DNA of 33,363 nt from NCBI GenBank assembly GCA_900770865.1, contig CAAGLU010000058.1, forward strand, positions 1 to 33,363, in the 5' to 3' direction. A model generated the notes under the pieces. It worked only from the letters and a program-made list of their open reading frames with translations, made no database searches and had not been told where the DNA came from. This stretch comes from an uncultured Atopobiaceae bacterium (lineage in GTDB: Bacteria; Actinomycetota; Coriobacteriia; Coriobacteriales; Atopobiaceae). Positions 15,757-23,364 of this stretch are shown piece by piece (position 1 is the first letter of the stretch; the number at the start of each line of letters is the position of its first letter). The translations under genes and the position numbers were made by a program.

Positions 15757-18720
15757 ATGGGAACGTCTTCTCAGGCCTCGTTGCACCTCATGACATTCCA
15801 GCCCGTCGCGGATCGCTCCATCACGGCGCGGCTAATCCTGTGGCCGCCGGAGGTCGTGCGCCGTCTCGATGAGCTTGGCCCCGGGAGCCCGGTGGCAAGA
15901 AAGTGGCCCACCATGGCGCGCGTACTGGAGGACCTGCATGCGTTTGGCACGTACAGTCGCGTCATGAAGTCCCTCCCCCACCCAGCGGGCAAGCCGGCAG
16001 CCATGGCGATAGCCCTCGGTAACCCCAACGGAGACCTGATTAGCAATGCGCTCGGTCTTCTAAGCGATAGTCCGACGGGCAATGTCGCAAGGAGCGCCGC
16101 GGACGAGAGAATAGTCAGCGAGGCCCTCGGGATTCTCCATGACCACCTCGCCGACGGCTCCTGCGTGGAGGAGGTCTCCTTCAACCTCTCCGGGCCCGTC
16201 CCTGGCCAGCAGTTCCCCATCCTGACCTACGACGCGCTCGCCCTCGCCATCTCGGAGCGCCTCTCGGGAACCGCCTCGCCGCTCGTCGACCGCTCGGGCC
16301 GCCGCCAGCTTCTCATCCCAGGTCCCAAGGGGGAGCTCATGACCCTCCCCTGCTGCCCGCCGGCGGGCAAGAGACGCGAGACGGACGATTGGAAATCGAA
16401 CCTGGCCTCCCTCGTCCTCAACGTCGGCGTGAACGACAGGCCCTTGTCGGCAGGCAGGACGTTCGTGGACGTCTATCCGCATGTCCGCCGCGTCCTTGTC
16501 GCCCCGTTCAGGGAGCGGGCCTACATCAAGCGGAACGTGAGCGCGTACGTCCTCATGTGGCCCACCCCAAACGGGGCCCAGGGCAGCTGGCTGCGCATCC
16601 CGCTCTCGAAGCCGAATGGCGGGGAGATCGACTACGACGACGACCACGCCGTCGTTCTCTACAGGGCGCTTGCCCTGGGACCCGAGGTGCTCCCTCCCGC
16701 CCAGGACCTCGTGCGCAACCCCGCAGCATACGGGAACGCCTTTCTCACCTTTGCGGAGGGCCTCGACTCGGCCAACAAAGTCTTTGAGAGCGGGCACCAC
16801 ATGCGCCTGGGGAAGGGCGTTCCCATGGTGGACCGCGAGTCGCTCATGGAGTCGCTTAGCGAGGCCCTCGAGGGCGTGCTCGAACCCGTGGAACCGATCG
16901 ATCGGCAGGAGCGGTGGCCTGGTGACGGCCGGACGGTGAGGCTTCTCAACACCGTACCCGCCTATCCCGAGTCCGGGCAGACCTATCGCGACCAGGGCAA
17001 CCTCGACATCGCCACGTGGGACAACCTCGAGGAGCCATACGCCCCGCTCAAGGACGACCCCAAGCGCAGCGGCGCACAGGCGCTGACAAGGCACAGGATC
17101 CAGGCCGCAGCCTCTGTCGGCGGCGAGAAGGTCCCCGCGATCCTTACCGTTCTGCTCGTCTCTGACGCATACGCGCCCCACGACTCGGTGGACCTGAAGA
17201 GGCTTGCCCGCCCCGAAATCGAGCGCCTTCTCGGCCCCTCGCTTGACGGCGAGCCCGAGGAGGGCCTCTGCGTCACCGTCCGCGAGATACGTCTCCCCGG
17301 CCTCCTCTACGACCCGGACAAGGTGAACGCCTACACAGACGCCACGCCCAAAGAGCTCGCAACGCAGCTGCGGAAGTACTGCGACTGCAAGCCCACCGGC
17401 CTCGGCAGCGTCTCCTGCGCCCTCGTCATGCTCCCGGGCCACGAGTGGTTCTCCGAGGTCGACAGAGGTTATCGCTACGACCCAAAGTCCACCATACGCG
17501 CCGCCTTTGCGACCCTTGGGGTCATCACCCAGTTCGTGGAGCCCAGAAACCCCCAGCCAACGCGCCGCGAGGTCGCTTGCGGAGTGGGACGCGACCTCTC
17601 GGTCCGTGTCTGTTCCGCCGTCCGAAGCCTCCTCACCGATGTCGGCGCATCGAACATGCCGCCCTCCAACGGAAAGGCGGGCGAGCGTGGGTGCCCCGTC
17701 CCAAGGCGTGCTGCCTTCGTTTCGCTGGTCCGCAAGCCAAGGTCACAGGACAAGAGGGTGCGGCGCAGTCGAAGCGAGGGCATACCAATCAGCATCCCCG
17801 TCGCCATGGTCGTGGACTTCGAGAGGGGCACGCGCACGGTGGTGAGCCCGGCCTTCGGGCCGTCAGGCACTTTCGCGGACCGAGGGCAGGCGATGACGTA
17901 TCCGCAGTTCCTCATCGGCCTCTCGAAGTTCTCAAGCCCACAACCGTCGGATGGCGGCGAAAGGCCCGGCAAGAGACTCGCGGACATCGAGAAGCACCAG
18001 CTGATGGAGCAGACCCTCGAGTACTGCAGGGCGGCAATCCCCCCTGATGGCCGTCGCACAATCCTTGTGTTCCAGGGGATTGGCCTTGGCTCCTACGCCG
18101 ACTTCCTGAAGAACGTGTCGGGCGAGCGCTTCCCGGCGGGTGACGCAGTGCGCGAGTTCCGCGAGACCGGCCGTCTGCGTCTGGGCAGCAACAGGGGGCT
18201 TGACACCAGCTTCCTCGACAATGACCCCACCCGTCCCTTCGACGCATGCCGCATCCGCTTGGGTACCGAGAGCGAGCACGTCCCCACCTACTTCAAGGAC
18301 AAGAAGACGGGGGCGGATGGGTCGGAGCACTACGGCGAGTATTCCGGGGCGTATCTCTGCCCCAGCTGGGGCGTTGGCTACATCTGCAACTCGACGGGCA
18401 AGAACGACCCCACATACAAGGCCAACGCCCTCTTCGCCGACCGCGGCCTGGAAGATGGAGGCGCGTGGCAGGACTCCAGGGTAAGGGCTCTGACCGAGGT
18501 CCTCCCCTACCTCAGGGACCCGGGCACCGCCGACACCGCATCGTGGTCGGCGGCGGCATTGGACCTTATCGTTCAAGTCGCACGCATGCAGAATGGCTCT
18601 CTTGGCTCCTACAAGGATCCGCTGGCACGACCAATCGGCCTGCTCCTGCTGGACGAGGCATCGAAGTACGTCTTCGTCAAGCAGCCCATCCCGCGGAAAG
18701 GACGCAAGGGGGATGCGTGA
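15757..18720 (+). CDS. PIWI-RE family (prokaryotic Argonaute-like) protein
   Basis: The 987-residue protein matches the layout of PIWI-RE: a long N-terminal module (pPIWI_RE_X-like, about 1-370) and a C-terminal RNase H-fold PIWI module (about 660-987). In the latter, strand MVVDFERGTR carries D687; TILVFQGIGLGSYADFLKN (768-786) aligns with the family's second strand but has Q-G where catalytic PIWI proteins have an Asp. FDACRIRLGTESEHVPTYF (R832, R834, E840) fits the conserved Arg/Glu stretch that gives the family its name. The end IGLLLLDEASKYV resembles the usual PLPLHLA end. The ATG at 15757 has AAGGAG seven bases upstream, inside the helicase gene. Nuclease activity is doubtful; guide or R-loop binding is the predicted role. 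Confidence 0.8.
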   Translation: MGTSSQASLHLMTFQPVADRSITARLILWPPEVVRRLDELGPGSPVARKWPTMARVLEDLHAFGTYSRVMKSLPHPAGKPAAMAIALGNPNGDLISNALGLLSDSPTGNVARSAADERIVSEALGILHDHLADGSCVEEVSFNLSGPVPGQQFPILTYDALALAISERLSGTASPLVDRSGRRQLLIPGPKGELMTLPCCPPAGKRRETDDWKSNLASLVLNVGVNDRPLSAGRTFVDVYPHVRRVLVAPFRERAYIKRNVSAYVLMWPTPNGAQGSWLRIPLSKPNGGEIDYDDDHAVVLYRALALGPEVLPPAQDLVRNPAAYGNAFLTFAEGLDSANKVFESGHHMRLGKGVPMVDRESLMESLSEALEGVLEPVEPIDRQERWPGDGRTVRLLNTVPAYPESGQTYRDQGNLDIATWDNLEEPYAPLKDDPKRSGAQALTRHRIQAAASVGGEKVPAILTVLLVSDAYAPHDSVDLKRLARPEIERLLGPSLDGEPEEGLCVTVREIRLPGLLYDPDKVNAYTDATPKELATQLRKYCDCKPTGLGSVSCALVMLPGHEWFSEVDRGYRYDPKSTIRAAFATLGVITQFVEPRNPQPTRREVACGVGRDLSVRVCSAVRSLLTDVGASNMPPSNGKAGERGCPVPRRAAFVSLVRKPRSQDKRVRRSRSEGIPISIPVAMVVDFERGTRTVVSPAFGPSGTFADRGQAMTYPQFLIGLSKFSSPQPSDGGERPGKRLADIEKHQLMEQTLEYCRAAIPPDGRRTILVFQGIGLGSYADFLKNVSGERFPAGDAVREFRETGRLRLGSNRGLDTSFLDNDPTRPFDACRIRLGTESEHVPTYFKDKKTGADGSEHYGEYSGAYLCPSWGVGYICNSTGKNDPTYKANALFADRGLEDGGAWQDSRVRALTEVLPYLRDPGTADTASWSAAALDLIVQVARMQNGSLGSYKDPLARPIGLLLLDEASKYVFVKQPIPRKGRKGDA

Positions 18721-18793
18721 CCGTATTACACGGATGGCCAGACTTTACAGGCAGGGCGCGACAATAATTAGGGCTGCGTTCGTCGCTAGCTAG
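18713..18793 (+). CDS. Possible 26-residue basic peptide after the PIWI-RE gene
   Basis: An ATG at 18713 overlaps the PIWI-RE stop by 8 bases (ATGCGTGA) and has AAGGGGG directly before it. The frame encodes a short, arginine-rich peptide (begins MRDRITRMARLYRQG, ends AAFVAS). The overlap and ribosome site resemble a coupled gene, but the length gives little statistical support. No similar gene is known to me next to pPIWI-RE operons. Confidence 0.22.
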   Translation: MRDRITRMARLYRQGATIIRAAFVAS

Positions 18794-18809
18794 TCACCGC
18801 TCCCAGAGC

Positions 18810-18880
18810 TTATCGGCATCCCTCAAGCGAGAGTCGCATTTGCCCTGTTGAGCTGCGGGGCGTTTGAGGGACACCGATAA
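18810..18880. repeat. Palindromic element, family 2 (copy 3)
   Basis: A 71-bp palindrome. The left arm TTATCGGCATCCCTCAAGCG pairs with CGTTTGAGGGACACCGATAA at 17 of 20 positions. The centre is GTCGCATTTGCCCTGTTG, the family-2 signature. It begins 90 bp after the PIWI-RE stop and could also serve as a 3' structure for that operon. Confidence 0.8.
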
Positions 18881-18979
18881 CCTGCGCGAGCAAGGGGCCA
18901 AGGCCCGCCGAGCCGACACTATGATGGAGAGCGAAATCTGCCCCCACTGGGCACGGAACGACATAAGGGAGAAGGATCG

Positions 18980-19429
18980 ATGGAGAAGCTGCCACCCCGC
19001 CAGAAGGTATACGAGGCCTGGTCCGCCCTGGCGGACGGGCGCGTCGAGATGGGCGAGCAGGAGGCGTCGGTCACCTCCTCGAACGGGGAGAAGCGCTACA
19101 CCGTCACGTGGGACGGGGACGTCTACGCCTCCAACGACAGCGCAAGCTACTGGCAGGGCTATGCCGGCTACCCCGTCCTCGCGGCAATGATGAAGGAGGG
19201 GCGGCTCCCCTACGACAGGGAACTCGCCGAGAAGCTCTCTGGCATCGACTGGAACTCCCTCAACAAGAAGCACAAGCGCAACTACGAGGCCGCGGCCGAA
19301 GAGGCCTTCGATGCAGCCGGCTTCACGCCCGAGGAGAAGGCGCGGGCGCAGGCAGATGCCGAGGGCATCCTGGAGACGCTCTCCCAGCTCCCGCTCCAGA
19401 TCAAGCGCAAGGGGCGCCCGGCGAAGTAG
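18980..19429 (+). CDS. Uncharacterised 149-residue protein
   Basis: I do not recognise this family. The ATG at 18980 follows GGAGAAGGA. The N-terminal half (YEAWSALADGRVEMGEQEAS, then KRYTVTWDGDVYASND) looks like a small beta-rich domain. The C-terminal half is charged and helical (HKRNYEAAAEEAFDAAGF) and ends in a basic tail (IKRKGRPAK) that could contact nucleic acid. No membrane segment is visible. It is monocistronic and convergent with the BrkB-like gene, 18 bp apart. Confidence 0.8.
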   Translation: MEKLPPRQKVYEAWSALADGRVEMGEQEASVTSSNGEKRYTVTWDGDVYASNDSASYWQGYAGYPVLAAMMKEGRLPYDRELAEKLSGIDWNSLNKKHKRNYEAAAEEAFDAAGFTPEEKARAQADAEGILETLSQLPLQIKRKGRPAK

Positions 19430-19447
19430 CGCCTATGGGCCCCGGCC

Positions 19448-20383
19448 TTATCGGCCGTCTTTCTTGGCCCGGCGGCGAATCCTCTTCACAAGCCAGAACG
19501 CGCGGCCACCAATCCGGTCCATCAGCTGCCCGATTTCCTTCTCGAAGAAGCAGTTCACGAAGCCGCCCGCGAGCAGGATGTAGAAGAAGCAGTACATCCA
19601 GAAGAGCGATATCGCGAAGGTGCCAAGCGTCCCGTAGAAGGCCGTGAACTTGTTCACGTGGTTCACGTAGACCGAGAAGATCTCGGAGAGCACGAACCAA
19701 GCAAAGGCCACAAGCGCCGCGCCAAGCAGCTGGTCCTGGAAGCGCCGCTTTCCGTTGGGCATGAACCAGTAGGTGGCCGCAATGAAGAGCCAGGCGATGA
19801 CCATGGAGAGGACGATGCGCAGGGCGGAGAAGTCCAGCAGCCAGAAGTGGAAGCGGTAGCCGGGCAGGTAGGTCTCGGCGAGCTCCCGGATCTTCCCGCT
19901 GAAGACAAGGAGCATGAGAGCGAGAAAGACCAGCATGAGGAGGGTCGTCCAGACAAAGGAGATGAGGAGCCTCATCCAGTAGGGGCGGGTCTCCTCCTCG
20001 TTGTAGGCGCTGTCCATGCCCCTAAGCAGCGCCATGTTCCCCTGTATCGAGGTCCAGAGCAGGGTCACGACCGAGAGCGGGATGAGGGCTGACGCGTGCT
20101 GGAAGGCTTCGGTCACGACCATGTCCAGAAGGCCGTTCACGATGTCGGGAACGACCGCATCGATGGCCCGGATGACCTCGTTCTGCCCGATGTCCGTGAA
20201 GGGCAAGAGCACCGAGATGAAGATAAAGATTGGAATTATCGCCAGGAAGTAGAAGTAGGTCACGCTGGACGCGTGCATGCCGAACTGCCGCTTGTTCCAT
20301 TCCTGCACGACGCTGGATACCCATGCCGTTGCAGGCGAGGGACCCGATGCCTTGGTCCCGTCCGTGCGATCGTCTCTGCCCAT
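19448..20383 (-). CDS. YihY/virulence factor BrkB family membrane protein
   Basis: The 311-residue protein has about six hydrophobic segments (for example FYFLAIIPIFIFISVLLPF and LLMLVFLALMLLVFSG) and the family's typical SVTYFYFLAIIP and YGTLGTFAISLFWMYCFFYI regions. The family was once called ribonuclease BN in error; it is an inner membrane protein of unclear transport role. The C-terminus is strongly basic (KRIRRRAKKDGR), probably cytoplasmic. The ATG at 20383 has only a weak ribosome site. It is transcribed alone. Confidence 0.9.
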   Translation of the reverse strand: MGRDDRTDGTKASGPSPATAWVSSVVQEWNKRQFGMHASSVTYFYFLAIIPIFIFISVLLPFTDIGQNEVIRAIDAVVPDIVNGLLDMVVTEAFQHASALIPLSVVTLLWTSIQGNMALLRGMDSAYNEEETRPYWMRLLISFVWTTLLMLVFLALMLLVFSGKIRELAETYLPGYRFHFWLLDFSALRIVLSMVIAWLFIAATYWFMPNGKRRFQDQLLGAALVAFAWFVLSEIFSVYVNHVNKFTAFYGTLGTFAISLFWMYCFFYILLAGGFVNCFFEKEIGQLMDRIGGRAFWLVKRIRRRAKKDGR

Positions 20384-20540
20384 AAGGAAATGCCTTAGCC
20401 CCGCCGCCTTCCGGAGGAGGGCGGATTCGTTTACTTGCCCCTAAATATTCCCTTGGAGCATCGCGCCAAACGAGAAGCCCGATGCGCTTTGCAGGTGGAA
20501 GCTATCGCGGGGGCCTTTCTCGTCCGCGCCGCCTCCGGGA

Positions 20541-20622
20541 AACGCACACGAGAATGATGAGGAGCTCTTGCTTCCTGGGCAAACGCTGTCTGGAGGGCTC
20601 TCTGATCGTTTTCGTGTGCGTT
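20541..20622. repeat. Palindromic element, family 2 (copy 4)
   Basis: An 82-bp palindrome. The left arm AACGCACACGAGAATGAT and the right arm complement AACGCACACGAAAACGAT match at 16 of 18 positions. On the minus strand the centre reads CAGCGTTTGCCCAGGAAGCA, the same as in the copy at 3117-3204. It lies in the gene-free stretch between the BrkB-like gene and tRNA-Pro. Confidence 0.8.
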
Positions 20623-20677
20623 ATTTGGTGAGAGGAACGCCGAGAAGGGCCCGTCCGGGACGCCGGCCCACCCCCCG

Positions 20678-20821
20678 CTTCCGGTTTGCAGCAGTTTTGG
20701 TTGCGTCCCTTATGTGCCATGGGCGCGACAGCAACTTGCTGACCTGCGGTTTATCAATCTTCGAACTGCCCGATACTCAGGGGTACCTCGAAAAACAGTA
20801 TCCCAACCGTCAATTTGCGCC
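20678..20821 (-). repeat. Family 1 element (copy 5)
   Basis: A 144-bp element from CTTCCGGTTTGCAGCAGTTT to CCCAACCGTCAATTTGCGCC, in the same orientation as the copies at 3279 and 9115. The core on the plus strand is CTTGCTGACCTGCGG. It lies about 100 bp downstream of the tRNA-Pro terminator. Confidence 0.85.
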
Positions 20822-20921
20822 ATCGGAACCTTAACGTGCATATAGTGAGAGGGGCCACGAGCAACGCAGCAGCCATCACGGCTCGTTGCGGTTGGTTGCG
20901 GATAAAAAGTGAAACAGCAAG

Positions 20922-20952
20922 AAAAAAGGCCAGAGGTTTAAGCCTCTGACCT
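20922..20952 (-). terminator. Rho-independent terminator of tRNA-Pro
   Basis: On the minus strand GGTCAGAGG pairs with CCTCTGGCC around a short loop and is followed by TTTTTT. It starts about 10 bp after the tRNA 3' end. Confidence 0.85.
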
Positions 20953-20961
20953 GCTGTTTCG

Positions 20962-21038
<77 letters not shown>

Positions 21039-21069
21039 TTTTTGCGAACCATCGTCCGCGCAAGTAAGA

Positions 21070-21098
21070 ACTCTAACACGGAGTTGCCAAAGCTTCAA
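21070..21098 (-). promoter_or_regulatory. Probable tRNA-Pro promoter
   Basis: On the minus strand TTGAAG and TAGAGT are separated by 17 bp and end about 31 bp before the mature tRNA. The spacing is ideal for a housekeeping sigma promoter. Confidence 0.55.
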
Positions 21099-21275
21099 CT
21101 AGAAATTTTAAAACGTCGGACCTAGCCCCCGCCAAGGCTTCCCGTTGGCCCAGGACGCTCCGCCCCCTTACGCAAGGCATCAGTTAACGACGCAGCCGGT
21201 GCGATAGAGTTTATCTGGGCGTCTCGCACCCGTCGTGGCCCGTCTCGCCCAGGCGTCATCTAGAAAGGAGAGGGA

Positions 21276-23273
21276 ATGTCCATGAAGTACGAGAAGCTCT
21301 TCTCGCCGACCAAGATCGGCAAGCTTGAGCTCCCCAACCGCTACGCGATGGCACCCATGGGACCGCTTGGCCTCGGTGACTGCGAGGGCGGCTGGAACCA
21401 GCGCGGCATCGACTACTACACCCGTCGTGCCCAGGGAGGCGTCGGCCTCATCATCACCGGCGTCACCTTTAGCGACACGCAGGTCGAGCACCAGTCGATG
21501 CCCAACTGCCCCAACAGCACGTACAACCCGGTGCAGTTCGTGCGCACAAGCCGCGAGGTGACCGAGAGGGTCCACGCCTACGGCTCCAAGATCTTCCTGA
21601 TGATGAGCGGCGGGTTTGGCCGCGTCACGATTCCGACGAACCTCGGCGAGTTCGACCCCGTCGCGCCCTCGGCAATCCCCCACCGCTGGCTCGACAAGAC
21701 CTGCCGTCCGCTCACGGTCGACGAGATTCACAGCATCATCGAGTCGTTCGGAAAGGGCGCCTTCAACGCCAAGCGCGCCGGCTTCGACGGCATCGAGGTA
21801 CACGCGGTCCACGAGGGATACCTCATCGACCAGTTTGCCATCTCCTTCTTCAACCACCGCGATGACGAGTACGGCGGCTCGCTGGAGAACCGCCTGCGCT
21901 TCGCGAAGGAGGTCCGCGAGGAGATCGCCAAGACCTGCGGTTGGGACTTCCCGGTCTCCCTGCGCTTCAGCCTGAAGAGCATGATCAAGGACTGGCGCGA
22001 CGGCGCCCTTCCGGGCGAGGAGTTCGAGGAGAAGGGCCGCGACATCGAGGAGGGCATCGCGGCGGCGCAGCTCCTCGAGAAGTACGGCTACGACGCGCTC
22101 GACGTGGACGCCGGAACCTATGACGCGTGGTGGTGGAACCATCCGCCTATGTATATGGAGAAGGCACCGTACCGCAAGTTCGCCAAGATCGTGAAAGAGA
22201 ACGTGTCCGTCCCCGTCCTCATGGCTGGCCGCGTGGACAACCCGGACACCGCCCTCGCGTGCCTCGAGGACGGAACCTGCGACATCATCTCGCTGGGACG
22301 CCCGCTCCTGGCAGACCCCGACATCGTGAAAAAGATCCGCACGAACAAGCTCGAGCGCATCCGGCCCTGCATCAGCTGCCAGGAAGGCTGCATGGGTCGC
22401 ATCCAGACCTACTCGATGATCAACTGCGCCGTGAACCCCCAGGCAGCACGCGAGCGCGTGAACGCGCTGACGCCGGCGCCGCGCAAGAAGAGGGTCCTCG
22501 TCGTGGGCGGCGGGCCGGCCGGCTGCGAGGCGGCGCGGGTGCTTGCCGAGCGCGGCCACGAGCCGGTGCTCTACGAGGCGGGACCCCAGCTGGGCGGCAA
22601 CCTCATCCCCGGCGGTGCCCCCTCCTTCAAGGAGGACGACCTAGCGCTCGCGCGGTGGTATGCCGAGGAGCTCAAGCGCCTCAAGGTCGAGGTGCACCTC
22701 AACACCAGGGCCACCGAGGACATGGTGTGCTCCGACGAGTTCGACGCCGTGATCCTTGCGACGGGCTCGCGCCCCAAGATGTTCCCCCTCGGCGACGACG
22801 AGAAGGTCTATGCCGCCGAGCAGGTGCTTCTCGGCGAGAAGGACCCCGGCAAGCAGGTCGTGGTGGTCGGTGCCGGCCTGGTGGGCTGCGAACTCGCGCT
22901 CGACCTCGCCCAGCAGGGCAAGGACGTCACCATCGTCGAGGCGCTGCCCAAGATCATGGCCGTGAACGGGCCGCTCTGCTCCGCCAACCGCGACATGCTC
23001 GAGCGCCTCATCCCCTTCAACGGGATCAAGGTGCAGTGCTCGGCGCGCGTCACGGGCTACAAGGACGGCCTGCTCCACGCGACGGTCGGCGACGAGGAGA
23101 AGACCTTCCCCGCCGATTCCGTCGTGCTCTGCGTTGGCTATCGCTCCGAGAACAGCCTGTACGAGACAACCAAGAACGACGTGGACGAGATCTACGAGAT
23201 TGGCGACGCACAGCGCGTCTCCAATATCATGTACGCCATCTGGGACGCCTTCGAGGTCGCAAGCCACATCTAG
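21276..23273 (+). CDS. BaiCD/2,4-dienoyl-CoA reductase-like FMN/FAD/Fe-S oxidoreductase
   Basis: The 665-residue enzyme has the three-part layout of the NADH:flavin oxidoreductase (old yellow enzyme) family. Residues 1-340 form an FMN TIM barrel (EKLFSPTKIGKLELPNRYAM; GIEVHAVHEGYLIDQF). A 4Fe-4S motif is C365-x2-C368-x3-C372-x11-C384. The C-terminal part holds two dinucleotide-binding folds: VLVVGGGPAGCEAARVLAE and VVVVGAGLVGCELALDLAQ. Family members reduce enoyl-CoA, bile acid or other enone double bonds; the substrate here is not visible. The ATG at 21276 has AAGGAGAGG just upstream. It is a single gene with a strong terminator. Confidence 0.92.
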   Translation: MSMKYEKLFSPTKIGKLELPNRYAMAPMGPLGLGDCEGGWNQRGIDYYTRRAQGGVGLIITGVTFSDTQVEHQSMPNCPNSTYNPVQFVRTSREVTERVHAYGSKIFLMMSGGFGRVTIPTNLGEFDPVAPSAIPHRWLDKTCRPLTVDEIHSIIESFGKGAFNAKRAGFDGIEVHAVHEGYLIDQFAISFFNHRDDEYGGSLENRLRFAKEVREEIAKTCGWDFPVSLRFSLKSMIKDWRDGALPGEEFEEKGRDIEEGIAAAQLLEKYGYDALDVDAGTYDAWWWNHPPMYMEKAPYRKFAKIVKENVSVPVLMAGRVDNPDTALACLEDGTCDIISLGRPLLADPDIVKKIRTNKLERIRPCISCQEGCMGRIQTYSMINCAVNPQAARERVNALTPAPRKKRVLVVGGGPAGCEAARVLAERGHEPVLYEAGPQLGGNLIPGGAPSFKEDDLALARWYAEELKRLKVEVHLNTRATEDMVCSDEFDAVILATGSRPKMFPLGDDEKVYAAEQVLLGEKDPGKQVVVVGAGLVGCELALDLAQQGKDVTIVEALPKIMAVNGPLCSANRDMLERLIPFNGIKVQCSARVTGYKDGLLHATVGDEEKTFPADSVVLCVGYRSENSLYETTKNDVDEIYEIGDAQRVSNIMYAIWDAFEVASHI

Positions 23274-23301
23274 TTTGAGACAAGCAAGGGACCCAGCCGC
23301 C

Positions 23302-23339
23302 AGGGACCGTGCAGCCGCCAGCTGCGCGGTCCCTTTTTT
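23302..23339 (+). terminator. Rho-independent terminator after the flavoenzyme gene
   Basis: AGGGACCGTGCAGC pairs with GCTGCGCGGTCCCT around a short loop, with one mismatched pair, and is followed by a T-run (TTTTTT). It lies 28 bp after the stop codon. Confidence 0.85.
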
Positions 23340-23364
23340 CGTTCCCAAGCCTTTGGCTGCTCCC

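Noticed and set aside
10845..18720. DISARM, BREX or a conventional restriction-modification operon
   Set aside because: There is no methyltransferase, phospholipase D or ATPase set typical of those systems, and the third gene fits PIWI-RE instead.
21180..22559. 459-residue minus-strand open frame opposite the flavoenzyme gene
   Set aside because: The plus strand has unmistakable flavin and Fe-S motifs; the antisense frame has no recognisable features or ribosome site.
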